This document shows, in pieces, positions 34,370 through 45,179 of a stretch of 64,000 bases of DNA. Source of the DNA: Pristionchus mayeri. Lineage: Eukaryota > Nematoda > Chromadorea > Rhabditida > Neodiplogasteridae. How positions within the stretch are numbered: the stretch's first letter is position 1; the number at the start of each line of letters is the position of its first letter. The stretch spans positions 38,643,215 to 38,707,214 of the forward strand of contig BTRK01000003.1 in the NCBI GenBank assembly GCA_036245805.1, given 5' to 3'. The translations under genes were made by a program, and so were the position numbers. The notes beneath the pieces were generated by a model that did no database searches, was not told the DNA's origin, and was given only the letters and a program-made list of their open reading frames with translations.

Positions 34370-35470
34370 GCACTTAGCAGGTTAGATGTTGTAGCGCTAT
34401 AGCGTCAAACCCATCGAAGAATACGATGCGAGTATTCCGTCATCACGTGCACCATAACGGATTGCGTAGTGATGACGAAATCGAATTTCACTTTTTCAAA
34501 CAGGCGTTATTCTTATACAGAATTTTTCCAACTTGCCAACCTTTCTGACGTTGGAGATAGGACAGAGGTCTATCCAGAATAAAAATTCGAAGTTGCTGCT
34601 CGGTCGTACATTGGCTGCAGCCTTGCTCCAAAATCGATGTCAAAAATTAAGATATCCGCTCCTAGTCAAGCTAGAGACTGGTTCAAGGCTTCAAAATGAT
34701 CGTCATCATGAGTCCAGATGATCCTGAGAATATGAAAACAATATCTCAACATTTGCCGTCAGGGCTTGAAAAAAATCCTTTCTCACATGACCACTTGGAG
34801 ATTCATAACTTTTCGGGAAATCTGTTTAAAATTCGGATTTTTGCTTAGACATGTTCAAAATGTCTTATATATGTACAGTGTCGATCATACGTATTCGCCC
34901 AAAATTTCGGAGCCCTACAATTTTTAATCCGACTCCTATATCATGCTGAGATTTTAACAGTAAGTAGGGAATTCATCGAGAAATTTTATGAACTTATAGG
35001 CAACTCATCGATTTTTGTCGCTCTTGCATAGTGATGACGTAATCACAATACACTTTTTCGAAGTGGATTATTTCCTCGGATACATTTTTCGAGCTTACCG
35101 GACTTTCTGAGGGTTGATAGGACTACCCAGAAAACAATTTTCAAGTTACTGCGACTTCGAGCCAAGTTGCTGTAGCCGCTGCAAATTCGAAGCTGCAAAC
35201 TCATAACTTGCAAGCTAGAAACTAGTACAAAGTAGAAAAATGATCCTTATTATGACCCTAGATGATCCTGAAAGTTTGGTAACGATAGCTCATCATTTGC
35301 CATCGAGGCACGGAAAAATAACTTTTTGCGAAAGCTCAACTTTGGCGACTTGTCAAGGGCGAATTTGCATAAAATCTGGTTCCAGCAAATGAAATTTTAA
35401 AAAAAATCAGATAATCCATTCCCAACTTCTGGTGGGGTTACCATAACTTTCCGGACCGTGGCGATCGATT
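34370..35470. repeat. Diverged tandem repeat of a dispersed element
   Basis: Two diverged direct copies (about 34460-34780 and 35030-35330) share GTGATGACG..AAT, CACTTTTTC, the CTTGCCAACCTTTCTGA/CTTACCGGACTTTCTGA region and GCAGCC/GCCGC. The same motifs occur in the MITE at 11190-11763. No coding region. Confidence 0.55.
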
Positions 35471-35630
35471 TACGGACGCGCGCTCCTCTTGCGCGCACCT
35501 CATTTCCCTACATCATGGGAGAGGGGAGAGGGAGCGGTGTGAAGAGAGTAGCGGTGTGACATTTTAATCGTATTTAACGAATGATCCATTTTCATATTTC
35601 TCTACGTTATTTCAGAATGAAATAGCATAA

Positions 35631-35635
<5 letters not shown>

Positions 35636-35662
<27 letters not shown>
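35636..35662. repeat. (TA)n microsatellite
   Basis: Run of alternating TA about 26 bp long, upstream of nothing recognisable and about 55 bp from the end of the ZF9 start exon. Confidence 0.9.
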
Positions 35663-35715
35663 CAGATATTTGCAGTTCTGTTTTAGAATCTCTCGAGGTT
35701 TTAAAAAGAAGCAAC

Positions 35716-35802
35716 CTCATTATCATGGTGCCTCAATTGGAAGTCGTCCAACGTCTCATCTTTTGGTTCATGCAGTAGAACACTCGGGTAATTGGCAGAC
35801 AT
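35716..35802 (-). pseudogene. ZF9 start exon (orphan)
   Basis: 29 codons: MSANYPSVLLHEPKDETLDD followed by FQLRHHDNE, then a GT donor (GAG|GTTGCT). The ATG follows TTTAG|AT. It matches the start exons of ZF4-ZF7. Downstream on the same strand the next 6.3 kb hold only repeats and gypsy 1, and the next family exons (29.4 kb) contain a frameshift. The gene has lost its acidic, basic and first-finger exons. Confidence 0.6.
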
Positions 35803-35930
35803 ATCTAAATTACTCCAATTTGATATCCAAAATACGTAATTGAAACAACTGAGCTGATGATGTAATGAGAACTGATTAATTAGTCCAAAATGTCCCAATG
35901 AAGGGATCTATGGCAATATAAAACCAAAAT

Positions 35931-35955
35931 AATGAATCCGGACTAAAACCAGGAT
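35931..35955 (-). promoter_or_regulatory. Conserved stem-loop, variant copy upstream of ZF9
   Basis: Sense strand: ATCCTGG, loop TTTTAGT, CCGGATT. Recognisably the same element as at five other genes, but with an extra base in the left stem, and about 130 nt rather than 55 nt from the ATG. It lies in the 308-bp spacer after the ZF10 stop. Confidence 0.42.
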
Positions 35956-38720
35956 CTTGGCTTTACTTCAATCTCTTAAAAAACTTAAACCTTTTATGGC
36001 AAACAGATACAATAAATAAATATTCCAAAACAAGATAAAAACAATTATTTTGATGTAACAAAAGTGATTCCAGCAGTGAACAAATGAATTAGATCAATCT
36101 TCTTCATGTTCAATCCTCGCCCAGTTTGTGAAGTGTGAACTCACGTCCAGTGCACTGAATTATCATATTTTACAATAGAGAAATAATCTGACCAGAAAAA
36201 TGAATATTATTATAAATCACGGAGTCAAGTACCTTCTTGTCGTGATCATTGTGATGATGGGAAGTACATCTGAACCCACACGCACATTTGAGGTAGATTC
36301 CGTTCTGATGAGAATTATCATAATATCAAAAATTAAATGAACCTAACCGCCAAAAGGGTCGATTTGTGATGTGTATGAAGATGAAAAGTATAGCCACATA
36401 CAGTCTTGGGATGAACCTGACAGAACAACAATGAAATAAAAAACATAACTCGCGATAGAAGAAAGCTAAAAATGGTTAATCATCTTATATCTAACTCTTA
36501 ATATGCTATAACTAGAAAAGGAATATTCAAATTGTGTTGAGGTGCAAGAGAATTCCCTCGTCTCTCTCTTTCTGCACCTCTCTCTCTATTCTCTAATAGT
36601 CAAAAAACGAGAGAGCGTTCAGAATGAGAGAGAGGCAAGAGGAAGTTTTTTGCGCCTCGGCATAACTAAAGCTCCACTTTCTTCGGATTGTTTTCAGAAA
36701 CACACCTTGCACAGGATACACTGAGGAGTCACCTGAAAAGTTTGGATATTTTTAATTAGTTACACTTCGAACCACGAAATGATGTATAATTATACATGCA
36801 ATGAACGTTTTACATAGTGATACTAACCGGATAATCAGTCAATCTTCGAATTGGTCCATCTCCTTTGCGAATTACAGTAAAGTTAGCAATTTCACACTGA
36901 AAATACGAAATTTTCCATGGCGAAACCTATTCGCACAAATCATGCGAGCATCACAGAATAGCACAAAGTTTACCTCGTAATTGTGAATATGCGAGTAGGA
37001 TTCGTAGCCACAGTCACAACGAAGGAGAAATCCGGCCTTCAAAATAGACAATTTATCAACTGGTGTAGCGAAAATATAGCCTTTCCGAGAACAAGTTATA
37101 GGAAACCTTACCAGAGCAGGAGTCGTTGAGTGCGTATACTTGATATGCTTAATCCAAGCATTCGGCGATCTTGATCGGTACTGCAATATCTTCAATGTTA
37201 AAAAAAGTTGATATTTATTCAAATAATTTATCAAAGATTGAGAAGAACTTACTTCGCACTCGGGACACTTCAACTCATTCTTATCCATCTCATCGTCATT
37301 CTCTTCTTTATTCATCGTTTTAGATTGTGATGATCTTCTCTTCTGAAGTTGAAGTAGTCCTCTTTCAATGGAATAAGAAAATGGTTAATTTTACTTAGAA
37401 AAGCAACAACGATTTGCCGAAGACTCATAATTAGTTCAAACCTTGTCTCTCATCTCAATTGATTCAGATTTCTTTTTCTTCACGGATGGTTCGTTATCCC
37501 CATCAGATTCCTCCAAAGAATCGGTGTACTTCGCATGTCCGGAGACATTTATCGTAGATCTTTTTCTCTTCTCAACTTCAACAGTCTCGGAATCGCTCTG
37601 AAAAGATTATAACAAAAAGTAATTTTGAAATTAAATCCTGGGCAGAGACCTCATTGCTCGAAAAATATTTTACAATATCTCAAACTATCAAAACCATTTA
37701 AAAATACAAAACAATTTTTCCTGCAGTATTGGCTCGTCACTATACTCGAAGTTATCATCATTGAAATTAGTGTTCAAATTCTGAAATTGTTTTTAGATTT
37801 TAAAATGTAAATTCAATGCTCACCTGATCATTGTGTACTGGCAGAGCATCAATAGGTTCTTCTTTAAGTTAAAATACGTGCTTTTTAGTGGAAAAAATGA
37901 AGAAGTGACCTCGTCATTCAGTATATAGTATGCCCTCGTCCTTGATCTCATTTCCGATGAATTCCGGACCGGATGGCTTAAAGAAAAATATTGAATAGAA
38001 AATCCTATTATTAGGTTGGCAGGAAAGTCTTTGTCACTGGTTTTGTTTTCCCATTGCTCGTCGCAGATGGACTTTGACGTTTCCTCGTGCCTAGTGAATA
38101 ACCAGCTATGAAGGGCCTTTATGGTAAATAACTTCCAATTCTCTTCCCATCAGTAAGGCTCAAGTAGAGGAACAATGTATGTCGCAAGTTCAATTCAATT
38201 CAATTCAATTATTTATCCACCAGGTGTATTTATGAGGGGAGATTTCGGACAGTCTTCGGTAGATTGCGGTGGATGTAGTTTGTAGACTGGGTTACCTCGA
38301 GTCAAACGTCCCCAGGGTCGCTAGCGACGCCGACTCGACGGTAGGTAGGACTTGAAGGCAACGGGGAGTAGACTTTGAAATTGGGGGATTGGGGATTTGG
38401 CGGGGCAGCAGGTAGGGTTAAAGTCGCAACAGCGACTCGGAAGAGAATGAGATAGATGGTAGAGAGAGAAGGTGGGAACGAAATCGTTTAGGCGAGCTTG
38501 TAGCGATTTCAGAGGATAGCGCGTTCCATCTATCTACAGTCCTAGTGACGAAAGTAGAGTGAGACTTTGGAGGCGCGAAAGGCAAAGAAATGCGCAAAGC
38601 ATGAGCCCTACGAAGACTCCGTGTAAGAGGGGACATTTTGTAAAGGGAAGAGTGGTCATAGGAGTAGAAACCGTGAATAGATTTATAAAGAAAAAGGGAT
38701 CAGAAATCAATCTTCTATGT

Positions 38721-40661
38721 TCAAGAGTTTGTAAAGAAAGAAGAGAAAGTTTTTTGTGGGTAGGAAGTGTATGGAATATGACAACGCGCAAAAAGACGGC
38801 GCGTAAAATTACGTTGAACACTTTCTATCGAGTTCGCAAGAGTAACAGTAGATGGAGACCAGACAACTGAGCAGTATTCAAGCAGAGGCCTGATGAAAGT
38901 TACAAATGCGCGATTATACAAACAATGATCTGTTGAATAGAAGCATTTAAACATAATATTTACTTGAGCTCTAGCTTTTGAAGTTATTTTAGCGATATGT
39001 TCATTGAATTTCAGTGAAGGCTGCATAAGAATACCGAGGTCTTTCATGGAAGGGGATACAGAGAGCGGCTTTCCATTGATGAAATATTGGGTACGGGGGG
39101 AAAAAGGGCCATAATTAACAACGGTACATTTTGATTCATTGAGAGATAGATTCCATTCGAGAGACCAAGCAAATACTAAGTCAATTGCCGACTGGAGGAT
39201 ATGAGAATGAATAGGCGCCTTAGCATAGATCTTAAGATCATCTGCATAAACACCATATTTTACTTCAGAAGGTAACCTTTTTGCAAGATCATTGATAAAT
39301 AGGATAAACAAAAGAGGGCCAATACAGGAGCCTTGTGGTACTCCTGAGGTGATTGTAGTGTGAGTAGATATACAATTTTCAATAATGACGCACTGGGACC
39401 TGTTGGACAGATAATTTTCTATCCATGCAACTATATGCGCCGAAAAACCAAGGCTGGTTAGTTTGAAAAGTAATAAACGGTGATCTATGCTGTCAAAAGC
39501 TTTCTTGAAGTCAAAGTAAACAATATCAAAGGACGACTTTTGAGATAGAAACTGAAGATAGTGTGAGTGTGTCTGGACAAGCTGGGTGCACGTAAAGCGA
39601 TGTAAGCGGAAGCCAGCTTGGTTGGGGTCTAAGAGGTCATTTGCTTCTAAAGAGTTATTTCTGAAATTAGAATCTTTTCGAAAATTTTGGTTACCGAACA
39701 TGTTACTAATGGGCCTAAAATTATTGATAGAATTAGAGGAAGTTTTAGGAATGGGTTTGACAATAGCCTTTTTCCAAATTTCAGGAATCGAATTGTTTAG
39801 CAAAGACTTATTAAATATGATAAGCAATGGGGACACAATAGAAAATTTGCATTTAGTGTAAACTAGGTTAGGTATGCTATCAGGAGAAACGTTACATTTC
39901 GGAGACAATGACCTAATTGCAACAAGAATTTGGGCTGCAGAGATGAAAGGTAGGTCGAAATTAGATGGGCTTTGAGAGTGAGTATGGTGGAGTAAAGGAG
40001 CATGGAGAGGGGAAGAGAAGACGGAGGCAAAGTACTTGGAAAATGCTTGCGCCTTATCCAAATTGTTTAGCAACTTACTCCCATCAACATCAATGATACC
40101 AGGAGGAGATGCATTACTAGATTTTAGGCGGCTTTTGCAAAGATTGTAATAGGCCTTTACATTTTTTGACTCAATGACACGCGATTCAACTCTCACGAAA
40201 TGTGCTCTCAGTGCTGTTTCAAAATTCTTGGATAATTGTTGTGCAAGTAAACTGTTGGGCGCAAGAAAGGTTGCCCTTTCAGATTTAGCGTGAAGAGCGC
40301 TTAGATGATGGGGATAATGAGAGTGAGGAGAGGGAGATGACTTAGGAACGAAACGGTCAAGAGTGTGATTAACGAAATTCGAAAAATACTTATAGGCTTC
40401 GCAAGCATCAAGTTGAGAGAGTGCGATGGTCCAATCATGTGCAGAGATAACGTGATTAATTGAATCCCAATCAGCCATATGGTATTTTCTAGAAGGTACA
40501 AAGTCAAGAGAGGGGGGAGGAGGGATACCTAAAGAGCAGGATATGCTAGAATGATCAGAAAAGGGGAGAGAAGGTTTCACATTAAATACTAAGTTACGAT
40601 TACAAAGAACTAGATCTAAAATGTTTTCACCGCGCGTTTTGAAGTTGACAAATTGAGTCAT
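38721..40661 (-). CDS. LINE reverse transcriptase region (part of a broken ORF2), 646 aa
   Basis: Begins within the end of the endonuclease (ENILDLVLCN, then FSDHSSISCSL, the SDH motif) and continues through the RT palm: NNFRPISN, FDIVYFDFKKAFDSIDH, TTITSGVPQGSCIGPLLFIL, YGVYADDLKIYAK (YADD catalytic motif) and the thumb (LGILMQPSLKFNEHIAKI). Order and motifs fit the Jockey/CR1 group of apurinic-endonuclease LINEs. The upstream endonuclease (SETWLRQDESDAY; ICGDFNFPNIEWANF) lies in other frames and contains a stop near 40770, so full ORF2 is not translatable. Confidence 0.9.
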   Translation of the reverse strand: MTQFVNFKTRGENILDLVLCNRNLVFNVKPSLPFSDHSSISCSLGIPPPPSLDFVPSRKYHMADWDSINHVISAHDWTIALSQLDACEAYKYFSNFVNHTLDRFVPKSSPSPHSHYPHHLSALHAKSERATFLAPNSLLAQQLSKNFETALRAHFVRVESRVIESKNVKAYYNLCKSRLKSSNASPPGIIDVDGSKLLNNLDKAQAFSKYFASVFSSPLHAPLLHHTHSQSPSNFDLPFISAAQILVAIRSLSPKCNVSPDSIPNLVYTKCKFSIVSPLLIIFNKSLLNNSIPEIWKKAIVKPIPKTSSNSINNFRPISNMFGNQNFRKDSNFRNNSLEANDLLDPNQAGFRLHRFTCTQLVQTHSHYLQFLSQKSSFDIVYFDFKKAFDSIDHRLLLFKLTSLGFSAHIVAWIENYLSNRSQCVIIENCISTHTTITSGVPQGSCIGPLLFILFINDLAKRLPSEVKYGVYADDLKIYAKAPIHSHILQSAIDLVFAWSLEWNLSLNESKCTVVNYGPFSPRTQYFINGKPLSVSPSMKDLGILMQPSLKFNEHIAKITSKARAQVNIMFKCFYSTDHCLYNRAFVTFIRPLLEYCSVVWSPSTVTLANSIESVQRNFTRRLFARCHIPYTSYPQKTFSSFFTNS

Positions 40662-41258
40662 ATGATGATCGGAAGCGAAAGAGAGAAGGTCATTCTGAGA
40701 GGGAGAAGTGAAGTTTGCCCACTCAATATTTGGGAAGTTGAAATCACCACATATTAGAAAGGGGGGAATTGTTTATAAGGGGTACAATAAAGGAGAGAAA
40801 TGAAGCAAGAGAGGCAGAAGTGCACGAGGGCGAACGATAAACCATGCAAATGCGCACAGATTTGAAGGGTAGACTGAGGCAATAAGAGGAATGATGAATA
40901 TCGATAATTACAGATTCGATACCGTCACAGAAAAACGTATTAACCAGAAATGGGTTTAAGAGAGGGGAAGAAAGAATCGCAACTCCTCCGCCTCGAGATT
41001 TCTCAGCAGTTGAGGGGCGATCTTTTCGGAAACTACATAGTCATGGTTAAAACACAAGAGATACGCATCGCTTTCATCCTGACGCAGCCACGTCTCACTC
41101 AGCAATATCAGATTGTAGCCTAAAGACTTAACGAACGATATCAAATGCGACTTTCGACGGATGGAACGGGCATTACTTAAAAAGAGCTCGATAGAAGAAG
41201 GGTGAAGAACAGGAAAAGGGGAGGGAATGGGAGAAAATACCTTCCTGCTGCTCCCATC

Positions 41259-41940
41259 CTAGGCCCGAACCACCTTCTTTTCGGTTGCAGTTGGATTCAT
41301 AGGCGGGATAGCAGAGACCTTAGTCTTGTTCATTGAGGAGTTTCCGTCTTTTGACTGATTGAGATTCGATCGATTGGTGTCATTCTGGGAGGATTCGAAT
41401 CCGCGAGGTGGTCTGTCTTTGTATCCAGGGGGAAGAGGGCGAGGAGTACCTCCGAACTTGTACAGTTTCTCGTCTCTGACACCGTAGCATAGAGCATCGT
41501 TCTTGCAGTTGTTTGTATGCATCGATACGAGCCTTCCGTTCCAATTCTAACTCGAAGGGGCAGAGATCGCGGCGGAGGAAAGATCCGTTGATCTTTGTAA
41601 CTGCAGAAGGTCGAGTGGCACGAACAGCGTTGAGGAAGGTGTCACGAACTTTCTGGGAAGGCATAGATATCTTCATAATTCGATTCTTTCGATCTCCTTT
41701 GACTTGGGGATGGCGGTGGTGGGTAATTGCTCCACTCTCCAAAGCCCGCGTCAGCTCAGGGATATTGAGCTCGGAGACGAGCTCCACCACTGCTTTCTGA
41801 TCAGCTTCAGCAGTTTCAGTAGGGGTGGCGCCCTCCTTGCGTCCGACCCAGACTGCGCGACTGGCCTTGTCAGCGTACTGAGCAGCGTCATTCAAAGCTT
41901 GCTTCACCGCAGTATACGTAGAGGAAGAGGAAGAGGGTGG
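41259..41940 (-). pseudogene. LINE ORF1 (RRM-like), frameshifted
   Basis: The first part, about 41907 to 41515, reads KQALNDAAQYADKASRAVWV, then an RRM-like strand (KNRIMKISMPSQKVRDTFLN) and RRDLCPFELELERKARIDAY, a basic helical signature common in nematode LINE ORF1 proteins. The frame then shifts near 41515 and continues as NNCKNDALCYGVRDEKLYKF to a stop at 41259-41261. Likely an RNA-binding chaperone of the LINE RNP before decay. Confidence 0.75.
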
Positions 41941-43128
41941 AGGAGGGGCAGGCTGGCACAGTTTTGAAAAAGTGACAAAGACTTTCCTGCCAACCTAATA
42001 AATATGCCATCATCACCAGATATTATTTGGTTCATAAAACAGAAAAAATACCGTGACTTCCTGCTTGATTCCTTCACGGTCGAAGATTTCCATCTCAGAT
42101 TTCTGTAAATTTTTTTGTGAAATATAATGCATTTTAGAAGCGGTCCAACCTCATTTTCTCTAGGAAATGACTGCAAGGATTCGATAGGTTCTTCTTTCGG
42201 GCTCCCTGTTAGGTCAGTTGTGAACGTCGGAATCTAAAATATAAATCAGGTTATTAAGTGACAGATAGAGCACAACCTAGTTTATACTCACCGTAGAAAT
42301 TCGATCGATAGAAAAAGTGGAGCTTTTGTCAGTCGGTGGAGGGAAGAGAAATGGGACGACAATTCTGAATAAAATATTTTTCTAAAACTATTTATGTACA
42401 TAAGCTCACCTCATCAGTTTGAACTTCCTCAAAAGAGTACACTTTATTCTTCTTTTCAATCAAGTGAAGAATAGTCAGATGAATCGATTCCATCACTCCA
42501 TAAATCAACGAACGGATAGACATATCACTAAATTAATAATAATAAACAAGAAAATTTCAATATTTTTAAACACAGGAAAATACTTGGCGTAATGATCTCA
42601 CTCTTTCCTCTCAAACTCCAAGTTGTAACATCTCTCCTTCTCGAGAGATCCGAGTGCTCTCAGAATGACCTACAATAATCGATTCAAATTTTAAATTAAT
42701 TTGGATAGTATGACAAAAACGTAGTATGACAAAAATAGAGTACAGTACAAACTCACACAATGTTCGAAATTCTTGATAATGAGATGCATCAAATCGAGTC
42801 CTTTAGAAATTACGGAGACCAGAGGATCAGCAGAATGATTGGAGTATTCGCAAATCTAAAAGTAACTGCAGGTTTCCATTAAAAGTTAGCTTGAATAATT
42901 TAAGACTATTTCAATTTGTATTACAACAAGTGGTTCAGACAGTTCGCATATGTATGGAAGTGATGCTAGGTAAATCATAGTTGCAAATTAGCTCGCCTTT
43001 CTCTTCCATTCCTCGAGCAGAAGTTTCACTCGCATTCTCTGGAAAAAAAATTATTTTAAATGACCATCGTAACCGGGAAATATGATATTTAGTGAACCGG
43101 AAATTAACCAAAAATATTTAAAGAAATA

Positions 43129-44892
43129 CTACTTTTGTCCTCCGTCAAGTGAGTTTCTAAGCTCATCCACAGTAGGAGATTCCACTCCATTTCTCAGATC
43201 ACTGATCATCTGATCCCTCACAGGATCCACTTGATTGACGGTGGACGTTCGGTCCACCGCCGCATCATTCTCTCGGCACTGGAGAGACTCCACTTTGATC
43301 GTCTTGTCCATCTGAGCAGTCGCGGCCTCGGGCAACTCCCGCTTCACACTCTCAGTGCACTCTCTTAATCGAGGTGTGGGAACCTCTTTCGGTGATTCCC
43401 TGGTCGACAGAGGCGTGGGGACCTCGTTCATTGTCGCACCCTTCACCGGACTTCGGCACATCGGAAGTCCTTGAGTTGCCTCGGGCACTTCGGCCTTGAC
43501 AAGCTCACACTTGTTCGCCTCGGGTACTGTAACCTTGACGAGTTTGTTCACTTTCGCCTCGGGTCCTCTGACCTTGACGAGTTGCAACAACTTTATGAAA
43601 TTCTTGCCCAGGATGTCACCACGACCGTGTGTCACGTACACGTCGCTGGTAGCACTCATGCCACCGTACTCTATCCTTGCAGAGAAACTTCCTCTCAGCC
43701 TGAGATCATCTCCATTCGCACACTTCACTGAGTCACTGGTGGGTCTACAGTCGGGCTTGCCGAGCTGCTTCCACAATGCATCGGAGATAATCGTGATATC
43801 TGCTCCAGTATCGATCGCAATGAGCGTCTTCTGCCCGTTGATCTCCACTGGGATACGGTAGTCCGAAGTGGCGACACTTGCCACTGTGATCGTATTGACC
43901 TCCGGGGTCCTGCACACACGTGCGATGTGACCCTTGATGCGACATCGATTGCATCTGGCAGACTTGAAGGGACACTGGGAGCGTCGATGCTCCTCGCTTC
44001 CACAGCCGAAACATGCAGATTGTCCTGCCTGGAACGATCTGTCGCTGTCCGCACTGCTTTCTCTAGTGTCTCTCTTGTGGTGTCTCGTATCTCTATTATT
44101 TTCATTGCTCGCTCGCGACTTCCTCCCCACGTAGTTCACTTCTCGATGTGAACCTGTGATGGTTCGGGAATCTTTCTTGAGCTGCGAGATGTCATTGAAC
44201 ACCACTAGCAGATCACTCAAAGTGCATTCCTTGCCCTTCTGCTGGGCAGTCTGCATCATCCTCAGATGGACGTCAGAGTAGCGTGGTAAGTCGAGTGCGT
44301 GCAGAAACGTGAGCACTTTCCACTCATCTACCGTAGCCTCTTTCACTTGCGCATTCTCCACCGTCTGGCTGACGCGCGCGGCGAGTACTCTGACATCATC
44401 GATGTTCTCTCTGCTCATTTTCAGATCGAGCAATGATCGTCTTCGATCGAAGATTGACGTGTTGTCACCGAACAGTGTCAGCATCTTCTCCTTTACTTCC
44501 TTGAGAGTCATATCGATCCACTTTACAGGAGCTACCGACTCCGTGAACGTCCTCTCAACTGACGTCGTCACGTGTCTGAGCATGAGTCTGATCTTCTTCA
44601 CTTCGTCCCAATGCTTGAGATCAATCTCGAAGATGTCCTCATGTCTGTTCCACCATCTCTCGAATGTCGAGCCATCCTCCGGGGAGTACACAAACTCCTG
44701 GATTCTCGACTCGATGGCGTTCACTGAAGCAATCGAAGTCTCATTCGATCGATTTCCTGCCTCAGAGGTGCTCTCACTCTGCTTCATGAGAAGCTTGGCC
44801 ATCATGGCCATGGTCGCTTTCATATCCTGCATGTCTGCCATGAGGGTCAGTTGCGGTGAGCTCTGCTGCTCGTCCTCCACAACCTCTCCCAT
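43129..44892 (-). CDS. gypsy 2 gag-protease, truncated, 587 aa with a host-derived tail
   Basis: Starts MGEVVEDEQQSSPQLTLMAD. Gag body similar in layout to gypsy 1 (NAIESRIQEFVYSPEDGSTF). Two zinc knuckles (CFGCGSEEHRRSQC and CNRCRIKGHIARVC). Aspartic protease (IAIDTGADITIIS; FIKLLQLV). Then a low-complexity stretch with repeated PEA and VKV units. It ends DELRNSLDGGQK. The last six codons match the ZF1 exon sequence encoding HLTEGK at the DNA level but in another frame, so the terminal codons and stop come from host DNA at a deletion junction. No RT or integrase follows. The open frame up to the junction suggests the truncation is not very old. Confidence 0.82.
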   Translation of the reverse strand: MGEVVEDEQQSSPQLTLMADMQDMKATMAMMAKLLMKQSESTSEAGNRSNETSIASVNAIESRIQEFVYSPEDGSTFERWWNRHEDIFEIDLKHWDEVKKIRLMLRHVTTSVERTFTESVAPVKWIDMTLKEVKEKMLTLFGDNTSIFDRRRSLLDLKMSRENIDDVRVLAARVSQTVENAQVKEATVDEWKVLTFLHALDLPRYSDVHLRMMQTAQQKGKECTLSDLLVVFNDISQLKKDSRTITGSHREVNYVGRKSRASNENNRDTRHHKRDTRESSADSDRSFQAGQSACFGCGSEEHRRSQCPFKSARCNRCRIKGHIARVCRTPEVNTITVASVATSDYRIPVEINGQKTLIAIDTGADITIISDALWKQLGKPDCRPTSDSVKCANGDDLRLRGSFSARIEYGGMSATSDVYVTHGRGDILGKNFIKLLQLVKVRGPEAKVNKLVKVTVPEANKCELVKAEVPEATQGLPMCRSPVKGATMNEVPTPLSTRESPKEVPTPRLRECTESVKRELPEAATAQMDKTIKVESLQCRENDAAVDRTSTVNQVDPVRDQMISDLRNGVESPTVDELRNSLDGGQK

Positions 44893-45179
44893 TTCTTATC
44901 GCTCCGTACGTTTGGCCACTCGGCAAGTTCTCTGCTCAAAATCAGAATTTTGGCAGCACTTCGTGTACACAAAACGAAAAATCAATTCAGGTCTCGGATC
45001 TAGCCACGCACATAGAAGTGGCACACCGGTAAGAATTGCAGAGCACCGCACACAGAAGGTGCTCTGACGGACGCACACAGAAGTCCGATTTCAGGCAAGG
45101 AACACGAAGAAAATAAACGAAAACAAAGAAAGCGAAAAAAATCACTTCCCTGAGTCCGAGTTGATCCTGATCGCCAGTA

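Larger units (their letters stand above)
38186..41955 (-). mobile_element. Non-LTR retrotransposon (LINE), Jockey/CR1-like
   Basis: About 3.8 kb. The 3' end on the minus strand carries a tandem TTGAA-type tail (seen as TTCAATTCAATTCAATTCAA at about 38188). Order on the minus strand: ORF1 with an RRM-like region, endonuclease, reverse transcriptase, tail. Frameshifts and a stop in ORF1 and the endonuclease make it inactive. Confidence 0.85.
38011..41998. mobile_element. mariner remnant that received a LINE
   Basis: Inverted ends TTAGGTTGGCAGGAAAGTCT with TA at both sides mark a mariner-type element. Only about 175 bp of its left part (related to the mariner at 23786) and about 45 bp of its right end remain; between them lies a LINE. 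It occupies a ZF10 intron. Confidence 0.82.
36110..43152 (-). pseudogene. ZF10: zinc-finger family gene, 5' end deleted and acidic exons decayed
   Basis: The first host sequence is the end of an exon (HLTEDK-like) fused to gypsy 2 at about 43152. Then come MRVKLLLEEWKRK (donor GC, not GT), ICEYSNHSADPLVSVISKGL, VILRALGSLEKERCYN and SIRSLIYGVMESIHLTILHL: one helical module. Acidic exons follow (PKEEPIESLQSF). An element with a nested LINE fills 38011-41998. After it, the GPEFIGNEIKDEG exon carries a frameshift to stop, and the LKEEPIDALPV exon lacks its normal acceptor. The rest is well preserved: basic exon (VEKRKRSTINVSGH), NELKCPECE, YRSRSPNAWIKHI..HSTTP, AGFLLRCDCGYESYS, CEIANFTVIRKGDG, VTPQCILC, HPKTVCGYTFHL, NGIYLKCACG, and terminal CTGREFTLHKLGED with its stop at 36110-36112. 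Confidence 0.66.
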
